From Littorina saxatilis (Eukaryota; Mollusca; Gastropoda; Littorinimorpha; Littorinidae): a stretch of DNA of 64,000 nt. The DNA lies in contig NC_090248.1 of the NCBI RefSeq assembly GCF_037325665.1, forward strand, positions 25,557,664 through 25,621,663, written 5' to 3'. Under the pieces are notes generated by a model, which saw nothing but the letters and a program-made list of their open reading frames with translations, was not told the DNA's origin and searched no databases. The position numbers were made by a program, and so were the translations under genes. This document shows positions 1-43,700 of the stretch, piece after piece; position 1 is the first letter of the stretch; every line of letters starts with the position of its first letter.

Positions 1-586
1 ATTGATGTTAGAAAATTGCAATATCTCTACTCCTTGGTCTTTCAGTCATGGAAAATGGTCGATCATAAGAAGACACGAAGAAGGCTCTGGCAGCATTGAA
101 AGATAGTCAGGTTGGGTTAAATACCTATGCAAATGAGTTCGGCTAATTTGAACTTTGCCCTGTTCAATTTACCCGACTAGTCGAACATTTTTAACTTTTC
201 TCAGATTTCCAGAAACAAGTCCGTGTGTTGAAAAAACGCATAATATCTTCTATTTCACTTGCATATGTGTAGTTCTAACCCCAATCTTGAGATATAACCC
301 CACCGTCTTTGCTTACCGACTTATATATGGGCCAGCCACAGCGTCTAGTTCTTTGGGTGTCCAAATTACACCCCTTTACCCTACATATGTGATTTCTTTA
401 TTGGCCGGAAATCACGAGAGCTGTGTCCCCTTGGAAAAAGACTAAACTTTCCTTGTAAAGTCTGCAAAATCAAGTTTTGTCATTTAATTTTTTTTTTTTA
501 AGGGTCGGGAGGAAAAAAATAGGGTCGGTCAGGGAATCAGAAACATTGAGTATTATTTCTTGTCTTCTGTGAGTGAGTGTCAGTGT

Positions 587-632
<46 letters not shown>

Positions 633-852
633 GTGTGAGTGTGTGTGGGTGTGTGTCGACAGGTTTAGGGGTGGGGGGGAGCTAGCTGTGATGTGTGAGT
701 GTGTACATGTGGTGTGTGTGTGTGTCTCAGATTGAGTTTGTGTATGTATCAGACTGCCTGTCAGTCCGTCTGTCTTTCTTACCTTCAGCGTTGTCCAATT
801 AAAGTAAACACACATGGTTAGAAGGAGAGAGAGAGAGATGGACGGACAGACT

Positions 853-887
<35 letters not shown>

Positions 888-895
888 CTGTAGAC
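1..895. other. Intron or flank of the LRR gene with microsatellites
   Basis: No convincing coding exon was found on either strand. The stretch holds a (GT)n tract at about 581-655, a weaker GT-rich tract to about 730, and a (GACA)n tract at about 850-890 that lies only about a dozen bases inside the putative intron following the LRR exon. A fragment at about 500-535 (GGGTCGG... motifs) resembles the MITE at 56112-56307. Small open frames here look random. Confidence 0.5.
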
Positions 896-902
896 AAATC
901 AC

Positions 903-1990
903 CTGATGTTTGAGTGGTTGAAGGCGTGGCTGTCAATGGTCCTGCTCATGCAGAACTTTAGGGAGAGGCTCTTCAGCTTGGGAAGGCCTTGCAGAAAGTT
1001 CTTCTCGATGCGGTGAATGGCGTTTCCTCCCAAGAAGAGGTACTTCAGCGTCGGAAGACATCTGCACGAGTCTTGCTGCATGAGCGTGATGACGTTCCAC
1101 TCCAAGTCCAGAGTTTTGAGACTCGGAAAGAACGAACCTTCCGGACTACAGCCTTGGCAGCAAAAATCCGGGAAAGTAGAAAGCAGGTTCGATCCCAGAT
1201 CCAACTTTGTCAGCCTGCTGCTCTTGTTATTGTTTGCTGTATATTCATTCCACAAGGTGATTGACGCGATGCTGTTCTCGTATACCAGTAGCGTTCGCAA
1301 ACTTGGAATCGCTGGCAGTCTGGTAAGGGTGAGGTTTTCAAAACGGTTGCGGCTGACGTTCAAAACCGTCAAGGAACGGCAACCTTCCAAGGCTGCAATC
1401 AGACGATCAAAATCGGTGAGGCTGTTGGCACCAAGACGAAGTTCACGAAGATGTTTCAACCACGCGAAAGCTCCGGGCTTAACGGCGCTAACCTGGTTCA
1501 TTTCAAGACCCAGGAACACGAGGGAGGTTACGTTTTCAAGGGTGATGTCGTTTATTTCACCCAAAGAATTGTTGGAAAAGTCCAGGCGTGTGACGTTGTT
1601 TGGTAGAGCTGGAATGTAGGTAAGACCTTGGTTGGTGCACACGGCGGTATCATTAATACAACAACAGACATCATCACCACAAGATGTTCCCACAATGCAG
1701 TGCTCGTCCGTGCCTTCTTTGGGTTTAACTTTGTTGTCTTTGTCTGCCTTTAGCACCGTCGATGGCTTCACTGCTTCAGACCTGAATCGAAGTTCCCTAG
1801 ACTTTGCAACATAATTGCTTTGCTGGTGATCACTCTGACTGGCTTTCACTTGATGAGAACTGAATCGAAGTTTCTTTGGGGACTTCAAGGTTTTGCGTTC
1901 GTGGTGGTAATCCAGTGCGGTTTTCTCTTGACGAACACAGTTTACCAACAGAACTACGATACACATTGTCATTATCGCGAGGATCTTCAT
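903..1990 (-). CDS. Leucine-rich-repeat protein, Toll-like-receptor type ectodomain, first coding exon (partial gene)
   Basis: The exon starts at the ATG at 1990-1988 (A at -3) and encodes 362 codons plus two bases. It ends at CATCAG|GTGATT, a plausible donor; reading on gives a stop at once, so I take this as an exon edge. Residues 1-18 (MKILAIMTMCIVVLLVNC) look like a signal peptide. Residues about 20-95 are basic and polar without a known fold. A cysteine cluster (CIVGTSCGDDVCCCINDTAVC) resembles an LRR N-terminal cap, and about eight LRRs follow (LDFSNNSL, LGLEMNQV, LRLGANSL, LNVSRNRF, LLVYENSI, LDLGSNLL, LDLEWNVI, LFLGGNAI), with several N-glycosylation sequons. The family works as an extracellular ligand-binding horseshoe. 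Transmembrane and TIR parts would lie beyond the left edge. The TLR assignment is inference; another LRR receptor or a secreted LRR protein is possible. Confidence 0.8.
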
Positions 1991-2159
1991 CTTAATGCTC
2001 TCGGTCACAGGAATCCGGGTTTCTTATAGGACAATAAGCTTCTCGTGTTTTCGAGTAGAAGTTGCGATTCGCTGATTTTGTTAAGTTTTTCAGTCTCCTC
2101 GATTCTTTTACGATCCTTGAAACAAAACTGCTTTTGACTGAGGCATATGTGATTTCCTT

Positions 2160-3160
2160 TACTGTGGTTGATTAAACACAGTAGTACTTGATGTCCTGTT
2201 CTGTGGTTGATTAAACAGAGGAGTACTTGATGTCCTGTTCTGTGGTCAGTTAACAGAGGAGTACTTGATGTCCTGTTCTGTGGTTGATTAAACACAGGAG
2301 TACTTGATGTCCTGTTCTGTGGTTGATTAAACTCAGGAGTACTTGATGTCCAGGCTGTTCTGTGGTTGATTAAACACAGGAGTACTTGATGTCCTGTTCT
2401 GTGGTTGATTAACAGAGGAGTACTTGATTTCCTGTTCTGTGGTTGATTAACAGAGGAGTACTTGATGTCCTGTTCTGTGGTTGATTTAACAGAGGAGTAC
2501 TTGATGTCCTGTTCTGTGGTTGATTAAACAGAGGAGTACTTGATGTCCGGTTCTGTGGTTGATTAACAGAGGAGTACTTGATGTCCTGTTCTGTGGTTGA
2601 TTAAACAGAGGAGTACTTGATGTCCTGTTCTGTGGTTGATTAAACAGAGGAGTACGTGATGTCCTGTTCTGTGGTTGATTAAACAGAGGAGTACGTGATG
2701 CCCTGTTCTGTGGTTGATTAAACAGAGGAGTACTTGATGTCCTGTTCTGTGGTTGATTAAACAGAGGAGTACTTGATGTCCTGTTCTGTGGTTGATTAAA
2801 CACAGGAGTACTTGATGTCCTGTTCTGTGCCGGGTTGATTAAACACAGGAGTACTTGATGTCCAGGCTGTTCTATGGTTGATCAAACACAGGAGTACTTG
2901 ATGTCTTGTTCTGTGGTTGATTAACAGAGGAGTACTTGATGTCCTGTTCTGTGGTTGATTAACAGAGGAGTACTTGATCAGTGTCCTGTTCTGTGGTTGA
3001 TTAACAGAGGAGTACTTGATGCCCTGTTCTGTGGTTGATTAAACAGAGGAGTACTTGATGTCCTGTTCTGTGGTTGATTTAACAGAGGAGTACTTGATGT
3101 CCTGTTCTGTGGTTGATTAAACAGAGGAGTACTTGATGTCCTGTTCTGTGGTTGCTTTGA
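2160..3160. repeat. 39-bp minisatellite, about 26 units
   Basis: The unit contains TTCTGTGGTTGATTAAACAG followed by AGGAGTACTTGATGTCC. Most units are 38-39 bp, the difference being ttaacag versus ttaaacag, and a few carry short insertions (CAGG, CCGG). On the minus strand a perfect 39-mer reads as a 13-residue peptide repeat (NQPQNRTSSTPLF), but the 38-bp units shift frame, so this is not a sustained coding array. It begins about 170 bp upstream of the LRR start codon. Confidence 0.93.
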
Positions 3161-3826
3161 CTGAGTCACACTGTGATGTTCTTTTAAGCTGTTGCTTTGA
3201 CTTGGTCACATTCGATTCAATGGTACAAGGGCGTCAGTCAAAATATATTTGGAACTTATAGCGAAGAGAACAGCCCAAAAAGAAATGTGCCTGGCCCGGC
3301 ATAGCCCTTGCAGTGGCCTCGTAGCTCAAACGCATTATTGAATGCAACACTCGTGATAAAATGTTGGGGGGGGGGGGGGGGGGGGGGCTGATAAGGGCTA
3401 GACTTTTATCGTGAACATGAGACGTATACTTCCTTGTTGTCCCGAAGTTTCCTTGTGCAATATTTTATGTGAGGCGCATGCTTGCTTTGAAGGCTGACAT
3501 AGTCCTATTTAATTAGTTTAATTAGTTCCGGGGCTTTTTCCATTGTTGCGGGGATGTATAAATTAAGCTTCCTGCAAAGTTTTAGGTTTGAAGTCCTTAC
3601 CGATTACGAGAAATAATTAATTCTTTATTGCATTGTTTATCTCTTGAACAGTTCTCCTTGGACTTGGGCTATTTTTAGACCGTTGACGTCACTTCGTGAC
3701 GTTTCGTGAACCAAAGATGGCGTTTTACGGTTTGAGACTGTTCTGTTTACATTCGACACTATCAACACCACTTTGCAATACTGAAATAATTTTTTCTGTG
3801 TTCGAAAGCTACAGCCAATCGTAATC
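3161..3826. other. Intergenic stretch with a poly-G run
   Basis: A pure G tract lies at about 3364-3387. Otherwise this is AT-rich sequence in which I recognise no gene. Confidence 0.5.
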
Positions 3827-3838
3827 ATATCCCCTTAG

Positions 3839-4227
3839 CAGACGGGCGCTGTGGCGGGGTGGTAAGACGTCGGCCTCTTAATCGGAAGGTCGAGGGCTCG
3901 AATACCGGTCGCGGTCGCCTGGTGGGTTAAGTGTGGAGATTTTTCCGATCTCCCAGGTCAACTTATGTGCAGACCTGCCAGTGGCTTATCCCCCTTCGTG
4001 TGTACACGCAAGCACAAGACCAAGTGCGCACGGAAAAGATCCTGTAATCCATGTCAGAGTTCGGTGGGTTATAGAAACACGAAAATATCCAGCATGCTTC
4101 CTCCGAAAGCGGCGTATGGCTGCCTTAATGGCGGGGTAAAAACGGTCATACACGTATAATTCCACTCGTGCAAAAAACACGAGTGTACGTGGGAGTTTCA
4201 GCCCACGAACGCAGAAGAAGAAGAAGA
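3839..4227 (+). mobile_element. tRNA-derived SINE, family A (GAA tail)
   Basis: The 5' part has a pol III A box-like stretch (TGGCGGGGTGGTAAG) and a B box-like stretch (GGGCTCGAATACC). The body is shared with 35303-35678, and the tail is (GAA)n. A 12-bp target-site duplication (ATATCCCCTTAG) flanks it at 3827-3838 and 4228-4239. The tRNA-like head is degenerate, so this is not a functional tRNA gene. Confidence 0.9.
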
Positions 4228-4663
4228 ATATCCCCTTAGGTACAGTTTTATAACATTATTGGCACATGTAAACAATATGAATTAATTAATGAACGCTACG
4301 AATATGGCAGCCTATAAGTACGGATTTGTTTACTTTCCGCCGTGCACACACACGCTTTTCTCTGGCAGGGAAACTTGTTTCTGCATTGTGTTAAATTTAG
4401 TCAAGTTTAGATTTTTTTTCTGTGTGTGCATATTTGGTTATTCGATTTGTTCGAAGGAGGGCTTAGCTGTTTGTGGATGTTTTCTCGTGATAACGTGTAC
4501 AGGCGCCTGACATGGTAGGCTACAGTCGCAATTAAGCATTTTACATTGGAGTTATGTTGATTTGCGGATATGATTGAGGGAAAGTAAAAATAATGATTTG
4601 AAAATACAGTAAAGTAAGATGCTCCCCGCATTCTGAAAGAAGGGCTGAAGCATGCAACTGAGA

Positions 4664-4668
<5 letters not shown>

Positions 4669-4716
<48 letters not shown>

Positions 4717-4790
4717 TAGAGAGAGATAGAGATAAAGAGAGAGAGAGAGGGATAGAGAGAGATAGAGAGAAAGAGACAAGACAAGACAAG
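4669..4790. repeat. (GA)n microsatellite
   Basis: A long GA tract with GATA interruptions. It creates the leucine/serine-rich phantom reading frames on the minus strand. Confidence 0.95.
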
Positions 4791-5191
4791 ACAAAATCTT
4801 TTATTACCGAGGGTAATAGATAAGCAAGAATATATGCTTTTTTTACATCCAGCCCTCGCCCTAATATAGGGTCAACAAGAACAGAAAACAATATAAACAA
4901 AGAACTATCACATCAAACTTAATACATTATAACTGTATATATATACAGATACAAATTTAAAAATAAATTGTCATACTGCATTTTAAGTACAATTTCCAAT
5001 GATAAAAAGTGTCAATTTTTAACATAACTTAATTTAGATCTGCATATTATTATAATTTTGTTTAACATGCACATACATTTTAAATGAATTGATGAACCAT
5101 TCAGCACATGTTTAGTTGCATTATATGCGACATAATTTTTTTTGAAGCTGTCTGTGTTTGTTTTATGCTTAAGAAAAATAGGCAGTGAGTT

Positions 5192-5196
<5 letters not shown>
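4775..5196 (-). mobile_element. LINE 3' end fragment
   Basis: On the minus strand the sequence encodes WNSLPIFLKHKTNTDSFKK, a form typical of the C-terminus of non-LTR retrotransposon ORF2 proteins. An AT-rich 3' UTR follows, ending in TACCCTCGGTAATAAAAGA and a (TTGTC)n tail at about 4775-4800. The 5' side is cut off at a (GA)n tract near 5197, so this is a strongly 5'-truncated copy. The exact clade cannot be set from this short piece. Confidence 0.7.
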
Positions 5197-5242
<46 letters not shown>

Positions 5243-5325
5243 GAGAGGGAAAGAAATAGAGAGGGGGAGAGAGAGAGATAGAGGGAACGAGAGAGAGAGA
5301 GTGGGGGGGGGGGGGGGGGGGAGGG
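5197..5325. repeat. (GA)n tract followed by poly-G
   Basis: GA repeats at about 5197-5300 and a G run at about 5304-5321. Confidence 0.93.
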
Positions 5326-5582
5326 AGGGAGGTATGTGGATTAATGACATCGAATGCCAAGGTTTGAAAGTCGACGAGGAAAAAACACTGCTATGTATCT
5401 GCATCATCCACATATTTTCTAAAAGGAATATGATAACAATTTTGGGTTATAGGCCTATCTCCTTTCTCTCTCACCTGCCTTTGTAGTTAGACAAGCTCCA
5501 CCCAAGTCTAGCCAGTGAAGGCTGCTATTACTTTGCTACATAAACGTCGTGAAACAGGACACAACACACTGTTAAGGCGCAC

Positions 5583-6277
5583 GCCTTCTCGAGAAAACAC
5601 GTCGGCTCACGTCAGATATGGCCAGGCTTTTACATGGAGGGCCCCAAAGGGGGGGGGGGTATCATCACGATCACGGGAAGGGAAATTTTAGCTTTCACGA
5701 TCACAGTTACCTTGATTTTTGTTTTCACGATCACAAACACCTTGACAAATAGAGGATCATAGAGTGAAACAGCTGTGAAAAATGTACGTTGAAAATAAAA
5801 TTCTTTGCAATAATTCCCATCACGATCACGAAAACAAATGACGATCACGATCACGAGACTTTATTTTTTTGTCATCACGGATCACGGGCAAAGTCCCATC
5901 ACGATCACAGAAATGGAAATTTCGGCAATCACGGTCACAGAAAGGTAAAAAAACGCCAATCACGATCACGATTTTAAACCCTTTGGGGCCCTCTACATGC
6001 TGTAAGACGTGACCACCCCTCCACTTGGTCATATACCAAACAGTAACAGCCTGGGCCAGTGTCATCTGTGCACAGCCTGGATTTGTGTAATTAAATAATT
6101 TGTCAAAGTCACTATATTGGCATTTTTTTTCTTGAATTAATCACAAAATTGCAACTAACCACAACAAGCAGTCAGAGTGTTAAGTTTTGGTAAGTGACCA
6201 AGTGGAGGGATGGTATTTTCCCATGCAAAAGCCTGGCCAGATCTAAGATAGTGTACTGAACTGTTTTCTCGAGAAGG
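5583..6277. mobile_element. Foldback MITE interrupted by a second MITE
   Basis: The ends are inverted copies: CCTTCTCGAGAAAACA at the left and TGTTTTCTCGAGAAGG at the right. Further in, GGCCAGGCTTTTACATG pairs with CATGCAAAAGCCTGGCC and CCCTCCACTTGGTCA pairs with TGACCAAGTGGAGGG. The left arm is split by the element at 5637-5993. A related palindromic element lies at about 43477-43700. Confidence 0.75.
5637..5993. mobile_element. GGGCCC-ended MITE, copy 1, 6-bp target duplication
   Basis: The 15-bp terminal inverted repeats GAGGGCCCCAAAGGG / CCCTTTGGGGCCCTC are perfect. The target-site duplication TACATG is at 5631-5636 and 5994-5999. The interior holds about nine spaced copies of a TCACGATCAC motif. 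The second copy, in the opposite orientation, is at 56436-56794. No transposase is present. Confidence 0.9.
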
Positions 6278-6395
6278 ATTGATGTGGGCTTGGCCGATTT
6301 TTTTCATGCTATGGGAACCAGAAAATTGATTTACAAGAAGTTCTAGAAGTCTTCCCTGAGTCCTGCCAGACTACTAATTGACAAATTGTTTGTGT

Positions 6396-6401
6396 GCCAC
6401 G

Positions 6402-6461
<60 letters not shown>

Positions 6462-6485
6462 AGTGTGTGTGAGTGTGTGCCGTCG

Positions 6486-6556
<71 letters not shown>
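6396..6556. repeat. (GT)n microsatellite
   Basis: A long GT tract with small interruptions. Confidence 0.95.
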
Positions 6557-6557
<1 letters not shown>

Positions 6558-6645
6558 ATAATAGCAGACCTACTCCCTCTTTAGGGCGAAAAAACCCCAC
6601 TGCTTATTTTATTACTCTCGATAAATAAAGAATTGATTAGGCATT

Positions 6646-7417
<772 letters not shown>

Positions 7418-7438
7418 ATGGCCTGTTGTGTTTGTTGA
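7418..7438 (+). promoter_or_regulatory. Short upstream ORF before pleckstrin ATG
   Basis: ATG GCC TGT TGT GTT TGT TGA gives six codons and ends 19 bases before the main ATG. It has G at -3 and G at +4, so it could reduce initiation at the main start if it lies in the transcript. Confidence 0.45.
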
Positions 7439-7457
7439 CGTTGTTTCGCGCTACAGA

Positions 7458-38501
<31,044 letters not shown>

Positions 38502-39374
38502 ATTGAAGAGCAGGAATTTACTGTGACTCGTCTGTTTGGCAACTACAAGATTACTGACTGTGGGGTCAATTAGGTTGTTAAACTCTTACGAGGCTGAACA
38601 AATGAACAATGTTTTTTGTTTTTTGTAAATTGTATTATTATGTCACTGCTTCTGCGTTTTGGTAGAGAATGTTTTGTTTCTTTTGAGCTCTAGCTGTTTC
38701 CAAGGGGTTATAGGCTCATAAGTTGAGCAGACGTTATTTGTTATGAGTTCCGTTCCAATGAAGTGTTAGAGCCCTGCAATTATAGAGCAGATAATGTCAC
38801 ACGCTTTCCTTCTTTGCCACTACTAAAGCAAACATGTGCAAGATTGTATGTTACACGCTTTAGGAGCATGACAAGAACGGATTCAAACTCAAAATCGTCC
38901 CTCCAAAAGCCAAAAAATTAACACACGACTTTTATTTCTCCTGCTATTATCGTTTCTTCTCTTTACACATTCTTCAATGCTCAGAATACTGAAAATGGCA
39001 TCCCAGACGACAGTACTGTTTCCATACGCGAATTTAGCTGCCCTTGGAAAGTGGCTAGCTCAGGAGGCCTGTTAGTCTGAAACTATAAGGACAGAGTTCT
39101 GAACATAGATGACAAAGATCCGGAATTAACAAACATTTCGCGGATGCAGACACAGAAAGACGTCATGAAGAATGCGATGCTTCAAAAGATACAGACTGTG
39201 ACGATGACTGTGACGTCATTCACATACACCGAGACGTCATTCACAGTTGTTCGGTCACTTCCGTCAAAAAAGTAGATCTCTCCACAATGGCTGCTCCTGT
39301 GTTTAGGTTTGTCCAAGCTTGAGTACACAAAACGTGTTTGTTCTCTCCTCTGTTGAAGCTGTGAGACATAAATG

Positions 39375-39513
39375 CTATTCCGACTTGGTCGTGTGACAGA
39401 GTTTTCTTCCACACTCGATTAGCTGATGTCTAACTCAGCCTGACGGCTTCGTTAGACAATCAACGTAATCTCGTGTGGAAGAAAACGTCTGTCACACGAC
39501 CAAGTCGGAATAG
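39375..39513. repeat. Large hairpin in the putative 3' UTR
   Basis: The arms 39375-39434 and 39451-39513 (ends CTATTCCGACTTGGTCGTGT / ACACGACCAAGTCGGAATAG) are inverted with small gaps around a 16-base loop. Confidence 0.9.
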
Positions 39514-42218
39514 TAGGTACTGTTTGCAACAGCCGTGGTTTATCTTTTCTGATGTTTTTTAAAATGCAAAACATTTTTCATTTGGACTTCCACACTCTTG
39601 GTAATAGATTGTTGTTTTATTGAAAACAATGACTTGCAAGAATTGAATGCAATTGCCAGGACAGGAGAAGGGAGAGGTTCTGTGGTATTAATTTTTTCCA
39701 ACCTTTTTACTGTCTCATTGAATTTGAAGGTGCAGATTGAGTCTTCCGCACACAAGCAGTTGTCTTCCTGTTTTCCAATTTGATAGCAAACCTAATGCAA
39801 GAGGAATATGAATGCAAACGACAGATGTTGGACTATTTTTCTGCAGAGTTAATTTCTGTCCTAAAATTCCTTTGTAGATGACGGCAAAATAGTTCTGTAA
39901 AATTCACATTAGTTTCGTTACATTTCACATGTAATTGTTTGTTGGTTGGTTCACATACACTCTTTCAATCTCAGCTATTGTTTCTTGCCTTTCTGTTCAA
40001 AATCAGATGCAGCTAACTTTCCTCTTTCCATTTAAAATGTATAAAATTAACCTTGTGAGATTATTCATTGTTTATGTAATCTGTCAAGATACAGCTTTCC
40101 AAGAAAAATGGTGCTTTGTTTTTGTTTAAAATTTTTCATCAAATATATATATACATGTAGAGAATACTACATGGCTTGCTGTGTCGTACCAGATTTACAG
40201 TTGGCTGCTTCCTTGTTGCAGTGGGGCATTATAGCTCAATTATTACTAAAAACTAACACAGGCTTCAGGGCTGCTTCGTAAATTGCAGAGTAGGATTTTT
40301 CTTTGCTAAATTATTAATAATTCATGATAATTATTACTACGTCATTAGTAATAACTATTTTCACCGAATGACATTAGGTGGCAGTTGCAAAATCAATTCA
40401 ATGACAACAAATAATTCCACTGTACAGAAAACCACAAAACAACCAGACTGTAAGTTTTTGGTAGTCGCGTGTCCAAGCGAAAGCTTGTTCTTACCCATGT
40501 ACAAGCCGCATAGAGAGATCTATGGAGATTTACAACATGGTGGTTTTTTCTCATGAATTAGGCGTCTTTAAACCAAGAACTGTTCTTCGAGCTGATAGTA
40601 GTGATTGTGAATTTGTAATCAGCCGTCTGTATGAATTACTGTGGTACCTGCGATGACCATGCAGCTAAAGGTGCCCCTACATTGGAGGTGACCTGTCATG
40701 ACAGGTATATTTTGAAAAAAAAGAGGTATATTAATTTGATCAAGATAATGTACAAAGGGACAACAAAATATCCTTTAATGAGAGGTGTTCTCTTGTGACA
40801 GGGGCCTTGCATCACAGGTACCACTGTACAGCTTTTGAAGCACAGTACATTGAGGTTGAATATTGATCCTGGTTTGAATCATTAAAAATGCATTGCAGTG
40901 CTTTTTTACGTGTGATGTTCAAGATGCATTTGTACTTGCCATTGTTTTGGGGAGTGTCGGTGAGATAACATGAAGTTGTCAAATCTGTATTTATTCTGCT
41001 GTTGTATTATGATTTCTCTTTTTTCTTCATTCACATTTTATTTTGTAAATACTTTAAATCTTTTAAATTGCAACAAAACTAGTCAGTCCATTTAGTGGTA
41101 GTGGTATTAGAATCTGTGTTTCAGCTGTATTTCAAAATATATGCACCATTGAAGAGCCCACGCTTATTTTGTGTTTGTAATACACTTTGCACATGGACTT
41201 GTTTTTAAAATTGTCTTCTTCACTTTTCATTCCAGCAGAGTAACTTTATGCAAAGGCCATTTTTGTTAAATGAACATGTACTGTTGTTTTTGATGTTTTT
41301 CTTAACAATTATGTGTCTACTCTAATGTCTGGCTGGCACTGTATAGAATATTTACCCTTTTATTGTTGATATATTTGATGGTCTCAAGTGTAGAGAGAGT
41401 AGTCTGTATGTTGTTTTGTTGTTGTTGAATATTACTGACGTTTGTAGAGCAACCTGTGTTGAATAGCATTGACATTCAATGAACAACCGTTCACTGTCAA
41501 TAGCCACATTTGAACTTTTTACCATGTCTTGTCCTATTTGAGTATTTTCCTTAATCTTTAACACGCTATCTTTGTATTTTGATATTGCTAATTAAGGTAT
41601 GTGCATGTCGAATGCTCATCTAAGTCTTGGCAGCAGATTCAGTGAGATTGCCTTGTTTATTCATACATATGTGATGTATTTGTGCCTAATTCAAAGAAAG
41701 CGTTGTGGCCAGATGAAAGAAGTTTGTGAAAGCGACATAATGTTCCAAAACTGTTCTCTTTTACTGGTAACACTTTGTCAACCATTTTCACTCAGTGATA
41801 TAAAAATATATTTCAATCTTTTCTTGTTTCAGATTTATTTAATATCAGACATTGTCTGTAAGTGATTGTGAAAATTTTCTGGTGTTGTTTCTGGGAATAC
41901 TATTTTGTAATAAGTATTTACCACTACCAATGATATTTACAGTAATTTTCACAAATTTACCCCATTGTCTCTTTAATTGTGCCTTTGACGTTGTTTGTAA
42001 TTTTCTTTTATTTATTTTGTGGTTGTAACAAATGCATACAATGTGAATGTGTTGTTCAAAGTTTATAAGACTCCTTGTTCAACTTGATTTTAATTTTTTT
42101 TCCTCATAAGCCTCACCCCCTTTTTTTTGTGGTCAGAAAACAATAGTACATGATGACACTTCACTCACGGTTAATTGGTTCTATTGTCTTGCACATGCAG
42201 TCAAACACTTCACATTGT

Positions 42219-42224
42219 AATAAA
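42219..42224 (+). terminator. Candidate polyadenylation signal AATAAA
   Basis: AATAAA lies in TTGTAATAAAAATAATAGG, followed by TGATTTGTGG about 15 bases later. It is a candidate end for the pleckstrin transcript. Confidence 0.45.
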
Positions 42225-42240
42225 AATAATAGGCGAGTGA

Positions 42241-43476
42241 TTTGTGGCAAGAGTTGAAAGCGGGAAGGATGGAAAGAGAGATTGCTGGTTTACATACAAG
42301 CACATGCACCCATTCTCTAAGAAGGTTAATGTCAGTATATCTTTTTATAGGGCTCAAGGCTTTTGGGGATGGAAAGAATCACTAATTTCGCAAGTAGCGT
42401 ATAAGTTATCCAAATATAAGTGGTTGTCTAGCATAGAAATTTAAAAGCACTGCCCATTTTGCAAAACAACAAAAAAAGTGCACCACAAGTACATGCATAC
42501 GGTATTTAATGAAATCACAAGTGAGTAGACGCTGCTTCTCCCCAGAGCTGGAAATAAAACTAGTCCAGATAAGAGGATAGCACCTTTTATAACGCGGTGG
42601 TCCTACATTTGTAGTACCAGCAAAGAGTGTATCCCTTTGGTACCAGCACCATGTAGACAAACGCAATCTTGCATCAAGGGAAGTAACCCAATCCGAACGA
42701 AGCGTGCCCTTGCCGAGTGTGCCTATTTTGACGTAGAATCTTACAGTACATGTATACGTGTGAAAGTGATGGTCTGAGAGCCATATTTCTCTCTCAGATG
42801 TTATCCCTTTAAAAAGGGGGTGGGGAGGGGGCCACTGTAACACGATCCAGGCACTGTAAAAGCCGAGGATACTGACGGTTAACCTTTGGTGGCATGCGCA
42901 AATAAGGGCCACGTGCACACACACAGACACACTGGCATGGGTTGTTGTTGCAATTAAGATCAGTTTCCTTTATGAACACTGTGCATGCAAGAAGAATATA
43001 AGTTTACAAAACACACACGTACACACGAGCGCGCGCACACACACACACGAGCATTCATGATCTTCCACCCATGCACTCTCTCTCACACACTCTCTCACGC
43101 ACACACGAGCACGCATCTTCCACCCATCACTCTCTCCGGCTCCCTCTCTCTCTCTCTCTCTCTGATCTGTCTCTCTAGCTCTCGCTCTAACACACTCACA
43201 CACACGAGCGCGCATCTTCCACCCCTCTCTCTCTCTCTATCTGTCTCTCTCTCACTCAAACACACCCACACATCGTGCGCGCTGTAAATTGATAGTAAAC
43301 AAAAACATCTTACTTAAATTAATTTCATTTAGTTTATTGATATACATTTCACTCAATCGACTAGATTCTGGTGATAGCAAACGATTTTCGTCACACTTGT
43401 GAGAAACATGTAAGCCATTGTCCTTCCAATGAAAACAATTCGGATCACCATCTCAAATCTATCCATACTTTTACAA
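42241..43476. other. Intergenic stretch with CA/CT-rich tracts
   Basis: The minus-strand open frame at 42406-42930 does not resemble a protein family. (CA)n and (CT)n tracts occupy about 43010-43275. Confidence 0.5.
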
Positions 43477-43700
43477 GGGATAAGACCATCCCTCCACTTT
43501 AACACATACCCAAAATGTAAACGTCTAGGTGCTTTCTGCGCGGGGTGTGCATTCTTAATGAATTTATTTATCTGATTGACACAACACGTAGTTTAAATTG
43601 TTTCAAAAAACAAAAATCGTCCTGCATAGTCAGCAGCCATAAAGTTGATTTCTGGTATGTGCCCAAGTGAAGGGATGGTCTTATCCCAAGTGAAATTCTG
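43477..43700. mobile_element. Palindromic MITE related to the 5583-6277 element
   Basis: The ends GGGATAAGACCATCCCTCCA and GGGATGGTCTTATCCC are inverted copies, and the central part is AT-rich. Confidence 0.65.

Larger units (their letters stand above)
38502..42240 (+). other. Probable long 3' UTR of pleckstrin
   Basis: The stretch is unusually free of recognisable transposons compared with the rest of the window, and AT-rich. A consensus AATAAA (42219-42224) is followed by a T/G-rich stretch. I infer a 3.7-kb 3' UTR; earlier poly(A) sites are possible. Confidence 0.5.

Noticed and set aside
2005-2295. Start of the LRR protein upstream of 1990
   Set aside because: The frame can be extended only through a GTG start. 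The ATG at 1990 has good context and directly precedes the signal peptide.
42406-42930. 174-codon minus-strand open frame
   Set aside because: Composition is not protein-like, there are no domain motifs and no splice context, and it lies in intergenic sequence with repeats.
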